Origin: DASXRU01 sp039933315
GTDB lineage: Bacteria; Acidobacteriota; Blastocatellia; Pyrinomonadales; Pyrinomonadaceae
DNA length: 9,620 nt
Direction of reading: 5' to 3'
Assembly (NCBI GenBank): GCA_039933315.1
Contig: JBDTOI010000155.1
Location: forward strand, 1 to 9,620
In this document: positions 1-6,653 of the stretch, in pieces
Numbering within the stretch: the stretch's first letter is position 1
Layout: the number at the start of each line of letters is the position of its first letter
Notes under the pieces: generated by a model
Told to the model about the DNA's origin: nothing
What the model saw: only the letters and a program-made list of their open reading frames with translations
Databases searched by the model: none
Made by a program: the position numbers and the translations under genes

Positions 1-715
1 AATCCGGCTTGAGCTTCCTGATCTGCCCGGCCACGGCCTGGGCCGCGGCATTACCTCCGCCCCAGTCGCCAACGATGGCGAGGGTACATTCGTCCTTCAT
101 TTGAAAACGGAAGTCGGTCGCTGATTTATGAGTAATAAACTGTCGTGGCCCCTTGAGCTTAACTTTGGTTTGTTCCCAGACCACCTGGGCCCAACGCGGA
201 TCCAGGTTGCTGAACTGTTCCAGCAGCTTAGCCGCGGCTGTCTTTCCTTTTCCCGCTTTCGGGGGGCGACGCGGCCCTGTATAAAAGGCATCGATGGTCG
301 CCTTCTTTGTCTCGCCGCTCTTTGCCTTCCCGCCCACTGACAGGCTGCGGGCTGATTTTCCCTTTGCTTCCTTTGCTTCCGGCTGGCCTACCTGCTGGTT
401 TAGATACTCATCCATCGCCGCCTGAAATAGCGCGACGGCCTGATTCCTGGGTGCATACCACGCCTCCACCGCTCGCTCGTTTGGAATCGTCCCCAGCCCT
501 ACTTTCTTGACGGCCTTCTTCGTCTGTTCTTCCTTGTAACCGCTTTGCAAAACTGCCACCACCTGATCGCGCTCGTGCGCTGATTCTTTTGCCTTACGGG
601 TTCCCAGGGCCCTCGTTCCGGCCTTCTTCGTCCCGGGCGTGCTTTGCCCCAGTTGCTGAATCGTGTCCTTCATCAGCTTCAGAACTTCCTCGCGATTACC
701 GGTAATCTCGTGCAT
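1..715 (-). CDS. Metallophosphoesterase with long N-terminal extension (3' part outside window)
   Basis: An open frame of 238 codons runs from ATG 713-715 to the left window edge without a stop; the C-terminal part is missing. The last visible residues, LAIVGDWGGGN (about 213-223) and then AAAQAVAGQIRKLKPD, match the first strand and helix of calcineurin-like metallophosphoesterases, in which GDWG carries the first metal-binding Asp (D217 here) and KPD normally leads into a V-x-HLGD motif. The rest of the metal site would lie outside the window. The first 210 residues are an unrecognised Lys/Arg/Ala-rich region with helical stretches (for example AVEAWYAPRNQAVALFQAAM) and low-complexity linkers. 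There is no signal peptide. An in-frame TAA lies 15 bases upstream of the ATG, which fixes this start as the earliest ATG; the ribosome site is weak (AAGAGAA). It follows the S8 protease gene by 80 bp and is probably the last visible member of that operon. The phosphoesterase call is fairly secure, but its substrate cannot be told. Confidence 0.8.
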   Translation of the reverse strand, partial: MHEITGNREEVLKLMKDTIQQLGQSTPGTKKAGTRALGTRKAKESAHERDQVVAVLQSGYKEEQTKKAVKKVGLGTIPNERAVEAWYAPRNQAVALFQAAMDEYLNQQVGQPEAKEAKGKSARSLSVGGKAKSGETKKATIDAFYTGPRRPPKAGKGKTAAAKLLEQFSNLDPRWAQVVWEQTKVKLKGPRQFITHKSATDFRFQMKDECTLAIVGDWGGGNAAAQAVAGQIRKLKPD

Positions 716-763
716 GGTGTTTTTCTCTTAAAGCAGGCAGTCTTTCCACGATATTAGACGGCG

Positions 764-778
764 CAAACTAACAGTTTG
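764..778. repeat. Small perfect inverted repeat in the S8 protease-phosphoesterase gap
   Basis: CAAACT and AGTTTG are perfect complements separated by three bases, in the 80-bp gap between the two minus-strand genes. As RNA this would be a 6-bp hairpin. No U-run follows on the minus strand, so it is not a convincing intrinsic terminator; it could be a weak processing site, an operator or chance. Confidence 0.3.
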
Positions 779-795
779 ATACAGGGAGTGCGGCG

Positions 796-2421
796 CTAGA
801 CAGACTGAATAGCTCGCATCAGATCAACCAGGCCATGGCCCTGGAAGTATTTCTCCCGGTTCAGATCGGTCGCCGTGGAAAGGAATATCTCCTTCACCTT
901 TTCCGGCTGGCCAATAAACTCACGCCGGATCGAAAGGAATGCGGCAATTACGCCGGAGACATGGGGCGCCGCCATACTCGTGCCACTATCTTCGACATAG
1001 TCACAGTCGCCGGCCTTTTCCTTGATATCCTCACGCGTAGCACCGGCGGCGCAGGAAATGATTTTTTCACCCGGCGCCACCAGGTCCGGTTTCATCCGGC
1101 CGTCGCCGGTCGGACCCTTGGAAGAGAAATATGAGACGCCGTAGATGTGCGGCATCTCTTTATGCGTGGACCCTACTGTAATCGCCCCGTCCGCATTGCC
1201 GGGATCATTAATCGTCAGCGCCATGCCGGCGCTGAAAACGCCGGTAAACTCGCTTTGCAGCGAACCATAGCCGGAGTTGCCGGCTGCGACTACCACCACC
1301 ACGCCGGCCTTCACCAGGCGATTAACCTCGACACAGAGCGGGCTTTGACCGCAGGCAAACCATTCCGGCTCAAAATCATTACCAACGCTGATGTTCACAC
1401 CCTGAATCATGAGTGGCGGACGGCCATGACCGTTAATCTCCTGAATCTTCGATATGGCCGCAATCAAACTGCTGACATCACCCGCCCCGTCGTCATCCAG
1501 GACTCGCAAACTGAGAATCTTGCATTTCGGCGCCATCCCCGAGATATTCTTTATCTTCATTTCCCGAAAACTGATCCCGCCATGCTCGTCGCGGTTGCGA
1601 ACAAACGCGCGGTGGACTTTCTTCTTTCCTTTGGGGGGCAACGAGTCGTCTATTTCGCCCGCAATAATCCCCGCAACGTGGGTTCCATGGCCATGAGGAT
1701 CCTTTGTGGTAATTCCCTGACCAGTAAAATCCATGTGATCGAGTGGTGATACGAGATCCAGATTGCTGTGGAGTTGGAAGTGAGGATGTTTCTGGTCAAC
1801 TCCGGAGTCCATCACTGCCCATACAATTCCATGTCCGAAGGCGGAGAATGACGCGCGCGCTGCATCCGCTTTAACCGTGCTTATCGACTTGTTAGTCAGC
1901 ACGCGGATCGGGAAATCAGGCCACATGTGATAGATCGCGCGCGTCGTGGTGGCAGGAGGTTTACCGGCCGCGTTCCGGCCGGCGTTCTCTTTGGCGTCCA
2001 ATTGCACCAGAGCGCGAATAACATCTCCCTCCAGCTGGCCAAACAAATACTGCGGACTGTGTTGACTCTTCTCTACGTTGATTCCTTGAGTCTTACTCTT
2101 TCCGTGCTTCTTAATGACTCGCTTCGAAGCTTCAATCACCCATTCGCGCGCTTTTTGCCGGCCCTCTGGATAGGACAAATTCAAGTCGATGATCACCTTG
2201 TGTGGTTCGATCTTCAGCTTTGGATTGGCTTTCAGATCCTGAGCCTCCTTTTCCAGGATCTTGAGCAGGGGAATGGCAATGACAGTCCGATCCAAATTCT
2301 CAGGTTCGAATGGCTTTAGCCTGGGATCGCTGTCGGGGAGGTCCGGGAGATCTGCGGGCCTCGGCTGCTTAGCCACTTTGGCTACAGTTCTCCTGGTTAA
2401 TTTTTTTCCTCGTGTCGTCAT
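796..2421 (-). CDS. S8 (subtilisin-like) serine protease
   Basis: A 541-aa subtilase with a complete catalytic triad. Asp205 is in WAVMDSGVD, His245 in DPHGHGTHVAG, Ser482 in DSGTSMAAPHVSG, and the oxyanion-hole Asn382 is in VVVAAGNSG. It hydrolyses peptide bonds by the standard serine-protease mechanism of the family. Residues 1-40 are basic and Pro-rich. Residues 40-150 look like a propeptide-like or accessory domain (KVIIDLNLSYPEG), but I do not recognise an I9 inhibitor domain. An insertion rich in Lys/Arg (about 255-295) separates the His motif from the GMAPKCKILSLRVLDD strand. There is no signal peptide or C-terminal anchor, so it is either cytoplasmic or exported by a non-Sec route. 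The start ATG has AGAGGA seven bases upstream (2429-2434). It sits 103 bp behind the beta-propeller gene and 80 bp ahead of the phosphoesterase, probably in one transcript. The stop is TAG. Confidence 0.95.
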   Translation of the reverse strand: MTTRGKKLTRRTVAKVAKQPRPADLPDLPDSDPRLKPFEPENLDRTVIAIPLLKILEKEAQDLKANPKLKIEPHKVIIDLNLSYPEGRQKAREWVIEASKRVIKKHGKSKTQGINVEKSQHSPQYLFGQLEGDVIRALVQLDAKENAGRNAAGKPPATTTRAIYHMWPDFPIRVLTNKSISTVKADAARASFSAFGHGIVWAVMDSGVDQKHPHFQLHSNLDLVSPLDHMDFTGQGITTKDPHGHGTHVAGIIAGEIDDSLPPKGKKKVHRAFVRNRDEHGGISFREMKIKNISGMAPKCKILSLRVLDDDGAGDVSSLIAAISKIQEINGHGRPPLMIQGVNISVGNDFEPEWFACGQSPLCVEVNRLVKAGVVVVVAAGNSGYGSLQSEFTGVFSAGMALTINDPGNADGAITVGSTHKEMPHIYGVSYFSSKGPTGDGRMKPDLVAPGEKIISCAAGATREDIKEKAGDCDYVEDSGTSMAAPHVSGVIAAFLSIRREFIGQPEKVKEIFLSTATDLNREKYFQGHGLVDLMRAIQSV

Positions 2422-2474
2422 CTTAGAGTCCTCTTCGGATAAGACTTACGCGTAGTTTGAAGGCCGCGTGTGTA

Positions 2475-2501
2475 ACGTCGGGACGCTTAAGACCCGCACG
2501 T
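2475..2501 (-). repeat. Intergenic hairpin between propeller and protease genes
   Basis: On the minus strand ACGT-G-CGGG and CCCGACGT pair over 8 bp with one bulged G and a 10-base loop. It lies in the 103-bp gap between the Asp-box protein and the S8 protease. No run of T follows on the minus strand, so rho-independent termination is unlikely; it could stabilise or process the polycistronic RNA. Function is inferred only from structure. Confidence 0.35.
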
Positions 2502-2524
2502 CAGAAACTGCAGGTGAACTCTCT

Positions 2525-4030
2525 TCACCCGGTTACTTTGAAAAAGAAGGGATCAATCGAGGGTCGCACCGGGCTCTGGTTATCGATATCCAGCAGGGTG
2601 TTGGTGGTCCAATTGGCATTGCGCTGGTAAACGACTCCATTTGGGAAACTGGTTTTCTTCGGCGTGTTGTTGGCAGAAAAGATCCCGTAGAAGTCTTTTC
2701 CGACCGTCATCAGGTGCGCGTAATCGCCGAGGTAGGGATCAAACTTGAGCGCGGGCCGGCCGGCCTGCACTTTGGCCAGCGTGATCGTGTTCCAGTTAGA
2801 ACCGTTATTCGTAAACTCCACCTTCGTATCCCAGCGTTGCCCGGCTCCCGAGCCGACCAACTGCTGGTATAGAAAACCAACTTTGCCTTCACTGTTGATT
2901 GCCAGGGCCGGATTCAAGGCATTGCGAATGGTGCGCAGGTCTGCCGACCACGTTCGCCCCGCGTCGTTCGAGCGCAGGACATGGAGCATATAGATAGCGC
3001 CCTGATCGTCGTTGTAGGAAGCGTACACAACATCGCTGTTAGCGGGACTGACGGCCAGGGCTACGTCCCCTCCGGTGCGTTGCAGGCCAAGGACACCGTT
3101 AAAGTTGAACTTGGTGTTTAGCGCGATACGTATCCCTACTTTTCCATCGGTAGGATCAACCAGATCAGTAAAAGGCTTGTTGTTGGTCCCGCCGCTGTCA
3201 TCGCGCACCACCACCACGTCGGCCGTGCCCAGTCCCGAATCGTTGTCGAAGGAGCGCCACGCGTGATAGATCGCATAGGCCACGCCGTCGGGATGCACCG
3301 AAGGCCGTACCGGTGGACCATCCTGGCCCGGTGTTGCTCGTGATTCGATTCGAATTTTTTTGAAACTCGGATTGGGACCGGCCGCGTTGAGCGATTGGTC
3401 TATGGTCGCTGAACCACCTGCATTCAGATCATTGTTTCCCACATAGACCCGGTCCTTCCCTTTGTCGGGACCCTTGCTGACGGTACTGACGTGCATGTAG
3501 GGCTGGTCGACATTGTTACGATCGACCAGAATCTCCATTGGCGTAGCAGCATCGAAGTTCCTGGTGCGCAGAATATTCAAACGCGTAGTTCGTGAATCAC
3601 CACGGAGAATTCCGGCGTAGAGCGTCCCGTTGGTCCGGCTGAATTTTAGAGTTATATCGCCCGTGCCGGTGGTGCGATTCGCGCCCGGCACAATCGAATT
3701 TAGCGTCCAGGTATTGCCTCCATCCTTCGAGACATAGATGGGAGCGAGAGCGCCACGGGCCGGGTCAGGAGTGAACGCGGACGCAGCAATTTGCAAGGGA
3801 TTGGCGGGATTGACGGCGATACTCGGTTCACTGTCCTGGTTCTCTTCTCCGCTCAAAGACCTGGGGATCATATTGACCAACAGGATAGAGGGAACAGCCG
3901 ATTTGGACGCGCCCTTTTTGCCGGCCTTGCTGGAAGGTTTCGCTTTGCCGGCAGCGGATTTCTTCGGCGCGGCGGTTCGTGAAGTCGATTGTTTCCTGCT
4001 GGTCCGTTTCCCGGACTTTCTGGCTGCCAT
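2525..4030 (-). CDS. Asp-box (BNR/sialidase-like) beta-propeller protein with histone-H1-like basic N-terminus
   Basis: A 501-aa protein. Residues 1-46 are almost entirely Lys, Arg, Ala, Ser and Pro, resembling histone H1 or disordered DNA-binding tails. The rest is beta-rich with Asp-box motifs (S-x-D-x-G-x-T-W): SKDGGNTW at 101-108, SNDAGRTW at 354-361 and a degenerate TNNGSNW around 407-413. Repeated DVVYASYNDD, RVYVGNND and GDYAHLMTVGKDFYGIFS strands fit blades of a sialidase-type six-bladed propeller. I do not see a convincing arginine triad with the spacing of true sialidases, so enzyme activity is not claimed; many Asp-box propellers only bind ligands. There is no signal peptide. AAGGAG lies seven bases before the ATG (4038-4043), a very good ribosome site. 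It follows the two-repeat protein by 69 bp. The fold is likely; the function is unknown. Confidence 0.85.
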   Translation of the reverse strand: MAARKSGKRTSRKQSTSRTAAPKKSAAGKAKPSSKAGKKGASKSAVPSILLVNMIPRSLSGEENQDSEPSIAVNPANPLQIAASAFTPDPARGALAPIYVSKDGGNTWTLNSIVPGANRTTGTGDITLKFSRTNGTLYAGILRGDSRTTRLNILRTRNFDAATPMEILVDRNNVDQPYMHVSTVSKGPDKGKDRVYVGNNDLNAGGSATIDQSLNAAGPNPSFKKIRIESRATPGQDGPPVRPSVHPDGVAYAIYHAWRSFDNDSGLGTADVVVVRDDSGGTNNKPFTDLVDPTDGKVGIRIALNTKFNFNGVLGLQRTGGDVALAVSPANSDVVYASYNDDQGAIYMLHVLRSNDAGRTWSADLRTIRNALNPALAINSEGKVGFLYQQLVGSGAGQRWDTKVEFTNNGSNWNTITLAKVQAGRPALKFDPYLGDYAHLMTVGKDFYGIFSANNTPKKTSFPNGVVYQRNANWTTNTLLDIDNQSPVRPSIDPFFFKVTG

Positions 4031-4099
4031 GGGCTATCTCCTTCGAGTAAATGGGGGATGTTCCCGCCCGTGGATGAGGTCCTTTGCCTGTGAAGGTGT

Positions 4100-4975
4100 C
4101 TATGTGTCGAGGTCGTCCTCTGCGGATTCAATGATCGCCTTGACGCCACCGGGCTCGGTGAAGGGTTGGAAGTCGGTGGGATCCAGCGCGACGTAGGCCT
4201 CATCGCCCTCGACCTTGGCCTTGATGCCGGCGGCTTTCACCGAACGTTTGCCCGCGGTCTTCTTCCCTCCCTTAGCATCCGGTTCGTCGGTGGCTCGTTT
4301 CTTCAGCATGAAGAAGCCTTGCTGCCCGGGATGAAACTTGGGCGCGTTGTGCCACATGACATCCATGCTGGCGGGGAAACGCACCACCACTTCCTTTTTC
4401 TGGTGGCTGCCCTTGTGGACATCGCCAACTTCAACCACGGCTTCGCGCCACTTGGGGTCATGTTCGCTGATCGGCTTCGGCGGCGGGCTTTTCTTTAAGC
4501 CGGCTGCTCGTACGCCTTTGGTCTTTTGCGTTACTTCGCTTGGCAGTCGGACGGCCATGACTTTTCCCGAGACTACCAAATCCGCTTCAGCAAAACGCTC
4601 GCGTTTTTGTCGCCGGTCACGGCGCGCCACCGGGTCGCCTGCCGTGCCAATGGCCGCCATCCGGCTCGTTTTCGCCGGCTCCTGACTTAACGCTCGGACG
4701 GCAATGCTGTCGCCATAGATCCAGGTGACAGTGTGAAAGACCATCTGCTGACCAACCTTAACCTTTTCATTGCCGCTGAGCTGGACCGTAATCTCCTGCC
4801 CTGCCAACTTGGCGAGATTCTCGGGAGCCTCTATAACCTGATCCACCGTGACGGTGATAGTGCGGTCGTCAACCGGCACGTCTTTCATGGTGGCTTTTTT
4901 GAGCGCCTGCACCGTGCCCTTGAAAACAAACGTGGGCTTGCTCGCTTCGTCGGCAATTTTCGATTTGGCTGGCAT
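4100..4975 (-). CDS. Hypothetical protein with two related beta-rich halves
   Basis: A 291-aa protein that I do not assign to a named family. Two segments look alike: residues about 15-97 (FVFKGTVQALKK, then TITVTVDQVIEAPENL, GQEITVQL, VKVGQQMVFHTV) and about 131-226 (LVVSGKVMAVRL, then EAVVEVGDVHKG, KKEVVVRF, FHPGQQGFFMLKK). Each runs GxV, an alternating V strand, a second strand, then VGQQ or PGQQ followed by an aromatic strand. This resembles the OB-like, NTR/TIMP-like layout of small bacterial domains, but that is only an inference. A charged helix (115-132) joins the halves and a Lys-rich linker (225-256) precedes an acidic tail ending EDDLDT. There is no signal peptide. AAGGAG lies six bases before the ATG (4982-4987). 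It is the first gene of the four-gene cassette, behind the candidate promoter at 5260-5288. Confidence 0.75.
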   Translation of the reverse strand: MPAKSKIADEASKPTFVFKGTVQALKKATMKDVPVDDRTITVTVDQVIEAPENLAKLAGQEITVQLSGNEKVKVGQQMVFHTVTWIYGDSIAVRALSQEPAKTSRMAAIGTAGDPVARRDRRQKRERFAEADLVVSGKVMAVRLPSEVTQKTKGVRAAGLKKSPPPKPISEHDPKWREAVVEVGDVHKGSHQKKEVVVRFPASMDVMWHNAPKFHPGQQGFFMLKKRATDEPDAKGGKKTAGKRSVKAAGIKAKVEGDEAYVALDPTDFQPFTEPGGVKAIIESAEDDLDT

Positions 4976-5259
4976 ATTAATCTCCTTACCTTTTCCGCGA
5001 TTCCAACTGAAGCGAAAACGATCCGGCGTTCCTGCCCTGGCACATGCCTCGACAACTCTCTCTACGATTCAGCTAACTTCTGTTGCGTTTGCTGCGCAGC
5101 ATTTCAAGGGGCTGATTGAGCTCTGCACTAAGTAATTTGAAAATGAGCGTCGGCCGTCTGAAGCTGGCGCGGCCTTTCTGTGCAAAGCCGGCTGGCACTG
5201 GGAGAATGCGGTGATCTTTAGGCTCGGAGGACCAGCCATTGGTTTCGCAAGGCGGCAGA

Positions 5260-5288
5260 TAAATATCCTACTTTGCTTGATACGTCAA
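5260..5288 (-). promoter_or_regulatory. Candidate sigma-70-type promoter for the accessory cassette
   Basis: On the minus strand TTGACG (5283-5288; 5 of 6 match to the -35 consensus) is followed after exactly 17 bases by TATTTA (5260-5265; a weak -10, 3 of 6). Transcription would start near 5253 and read into the two-repeat protein gene, with a leader near 280 bases. An A-run lies just upstream of the -35, as in UP elements. Confidence 0.4.
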
Positions 5289-5295
5289 CTTTTTT

Positions 5296-5311
5296 TGCAA
5301 GAGTTCTTGCA
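5296..5311. promoter_or_regulatory. 16-bp palindrome next to the -35 element, possible operator
   Basis: TGCAAGA and TCTTGCA form a perfect 7-bp inverted repeat with a 2-base centre. It lies seven bases upstream of the candidate -35 hexamer, a usual position for a dimeric regulator that activates or represses. On the minus strand it is followed by A rather than T, so it is not a terminator of the hydrolase transcript. No regulator gene is in the window to pair with it. Confidence 0.4.
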
Positions 5312-5337
5312 TAGCGCTCAGGTAGGAAACGCTGAGG

Positions 5338-6054
5338 CTACGGTGCTTTTGACCAGCGGGCGATTTCATCCATTGCTCTCTCGTAAACCAATTCCTGCGG
5401 GACGCCCAGACTCTTAGGCACTTTGAAAGAATGATCGCCACCTTCGATGACGTAGATGTTAGCGGACAGTTTGGACGCCTTGATCACCGCGCGCAGCTCG
5501 TCGGGTGTACCGAACCCATCGCGAGTGCCCTGGAGGAAAAGCATTGGGGCGCGTATGTCCTTTAAGTGAGCATCGCGAATTTTGTCCGGTCTGCCAGGGG
5601 GGTGCAAAGGATAGCCGAGGAAGAGCAGCCCTGCGAGACTCAATTCGCTATCCGCAGCCGCCACTTGCGAAGCGATTCGCCCGCCCATCGACTTACCTCC
5701 AATAACCAGTCGATTAGTTTTCAGGTTTTTATGACGGCGCGCGGCGTCGATTACGGCGCTGCAGCAGGCTTCGAGTTTCGCTTTTTGATCGGGAGCGCCA
5801 CGGCCCCGCTCCATGTAGAGGAAATTGAAGGTGACTACATCAAAGCCACGGTCGGCCAGACCGCTCGCGAACAGACGCATGAACGGATGCAACTGATTAG
5901 CCCCGGCGCCATGGCCGAGGATGAGGGTGACGCCGGCGCGGTCACGCTTTGGCGCGGCGTAAAGGAGCGCGGTAACGCTGTTGCCCTCGCTAATCTCAAC
6001 GATGAGTTTTTCGGGTTCTGTTCCCATGACTTTGAGGGAGAACTGCTGGAGCAC
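5338..6054 (-). CDS. Alpha/beta hydrolase of the TEX30/KANL3-like type
   Basis: A 238-aa alpha/beta hydrolase. The oxyanion region is GHGAG (47-51), the nucleophile elbow GGKSMGGR places Ser122, the acid is Asp179 in QGTRDGFG, and the base is His208 in GGDHSF. This set and the short length fit the predicted hydrolases grouped with TEX30/KANL3 (COG3571-like); substrates of bacterial members are largely unknown. No signal peptide, so probably cytoplasmic. The start is uncertain. GTG 6052-6054 is only one base from an AGGAG, too close for a normal ribosome site, while ATG 6025-6027 (229 aa) has no Shine-Dalgarno. AGGAG and CTCC around the GTG can also form a short hairpin. It begins 20 bp after the stop of the thioredoxin-like gene, so the two are probably co-transcribed. 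The stop is TAG. Confidence 0.88.
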   Translation of the reverse strand: MLQQFSLKVMGTEPEKLIVEISEGNSVTALLYAAPKRDRAGVTLILGHGAGANQLHPFMRLFASGLADRGFDVVTFNFLYMERGRGAPDQKAKLEACCSAVIDAARRHKNLKTNRLVIGGKSMGGRIASQVAAADSELSLAGLLFLGYPLHPPGRPDKIRDAHLKDIRAPMLFLQGTRDGFGTPDELRAVIKASKLSANIYVIEGGDHSFKVPKSLGVPQELVYERAMDEIARWSKAP

Positions 6055-6074
6055 ACTCCTAATGCTGTTCTAAT

Positions 6075-6653
6075 TCATTTAAGAAGCGGAACGATCGACC
6101 TCTTCAACTCCTCTGCCTCATCCTGAACTGTCGCGCCGCTGCTTATCAACGGTTCGGGCTTACTATCCCACGTAGCCTCAGGTCCGTAGAGGTAGAACGC
6201 ATCCCAAACGATTCCCCCATCGGCATTCTCCGGATTTTCCTGCTGCGCAAACCAGCGTCCTAAAAGCTTTTTCTCGTCCCAGAAATGCAGCACTCGCTGA
6301 TCGCTTATGACTCCCGCTGTCCAGCCCCAGCGAGCACGGGCATCGGTAGGCAACATGGAAAACCAAACAACATAAACGCGCAGTTTTGTAGCCGGATATT
6401 TTTCAAGTATTTCCTTCTGCACCCTCCGGGCACCCGCCAAACAAGCCGGTCACGTCGGCGAAAGTAAAAGCATTAAGCGCGGAGTCCCTTTCTCCCGGTT
6501 AAAGGTCGTGCGCAATTCCTCGAGCTCGTTAAGATCGGTCAAAGCCACGTTGGAGGCCGGCTTCAATGAACCGATGACAACGGCGATTATTGTCAGCAAC
6601 ATCACCGCGCCGATAATTAGCCACCGCCAAAGTTTGCTCTTTAACATCTTCAT
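6075..6653 (-). CDS. Predicted selenoprotein: membrane-anchored thioredoxin-like protein with a UPAC redox motif (in-frame TGA = Sec)
   Basis: Read as one frame with TGA 6450-6452 decoded as selenocysteine, this is a 192-aa protein. Residues 1-9 are basic, and 10-30 (WLIIGAVMLLTIIAVVIGSL) form a signal anchor or signal peptide that places the rest outside the inner membrane. Residues 58-67 (PRLMLLLSPT) are the thioredoxin beta-strand leading to the active site, U68-P69-A70-C71, followed by helix LAGARRVQKEILEKY and strand LRVYVVWFSML. Later segments VLHFWD and GIVWDAFYLYG fit further strands of a thioredoxin-type fold. The known family layout has CPxC at this point, so the TGA replaces the first, nucleophilic cysteine. 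No frameshift is needed. ATG 6651-6653 is preferred; ATG 6645-6647 is also possible, and neither has a Shine-Dalgarno. The in-frame TTG at 6683 lies inside a repeat. The gene also ends with TGA (6075-6077), after which no related sequence continues. Alternatives are a nonsense mutation or a base-call error turning TGC/TGT into TGA. Confidence 0.75.
6418..6432 (-). promoter_or_regulatory. Candidate bacterial SECIS stem-loop
   Basis: Counting the U of UGA as 1, bases 21-25 (UGCCC) pair with 30-35 (GGUGCA with one bulged U), giving 5 bp closed by the tetraloop GGAG at 26-29. Published bacterial SECIS descriptions call for a short stem whose small apical loop begins with G, roughly 16-37 bases past the UGA; E. 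coli fdhF has a GGUC loop at about 22-25. This hairpin fits those limits. The bulged U is on the 3' side here, unlike fdhF. A competing fold pairs CCGG (4-7) with CCGG (24-27). No folding program was run. Confidence 0.5.
6450..6452 (-). other. In-frame TGA codon proposed to encode selenocysteine
   Basis: This TGA interrupts the thioredoxin-like frame between ACG (Thr) and CCG-GCT-TGT (Pro-Ala-Cys). It occupies the first cysteine position of the redox motif. The frame is open on both sides: 67 codons from the ATG upstream and 124 sense codons downstream. Confidence 0.75.

Larger units (their letters stand above)
4976..5337. other. 362-bp intergenic region between the hydrolase and the accessory cassette
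   Basis: This non-coding stretch lies between the 3' end of the alpha/beta hydrolase and the 5' end of the two-repeat protein. It holds a candidate minus-strand promoter and adjacent palindrome (listed separately), a 10-bp perfect palindrome GCTGCGCAGC at 5091-5100, and a good Shine-Dalgarno at its left end. If the promoter is right, the leader of the cassette mRNA is about 280 bases. I recognise no riboswitch, tRNA or known leader motif, and I see no clear intrinsic terminator for the hydrolase transcript. Confidence 0.6.

Noticed and set aside
1147..1749. A 200-aa plus-strand ORF opposite the S8 protease gene.
   Set aside because: It lies wholly antisense to a protease with an intact catalytic triad and shows no family features; it is a shadow of GC-rich codon structure.
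2525..4030. True sialidase (neuraminidase) activity for the propeller protein.
   Set aside because: Asp boxes alone do not show it; I could not identify the arginine triad, Tyr/Glu pair or the FRIP motif in the right order.
5069..5239. A 56-codon minus-strand ORF in the leader region (ATG 5237-5239).
   Set aside because: No ribosome site, no recognisable protein features, and a composition typical of chance reading; the region is better explained as leader or intergenic DNA.
5266..5311. Intrinsic terminator for the hydrolase transcript formed by the TGCAAGA palindrome and its neighbouring homopolymer.
   Set aside because: On the minus strand the homopolymer is A, not T, so it cannot act as the U-tract; on the plus strand no gene ends here and the T-run precedes the stem.
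6075..6077. A second Sec codon at the terminal TGA of the thioredoxin-like gene.
   Set aside because: The sequence after it reads into low-quality serine-rich translation overlapping the hydrolase gene, with no continuation of the fold, so it is taken as the normal stop.
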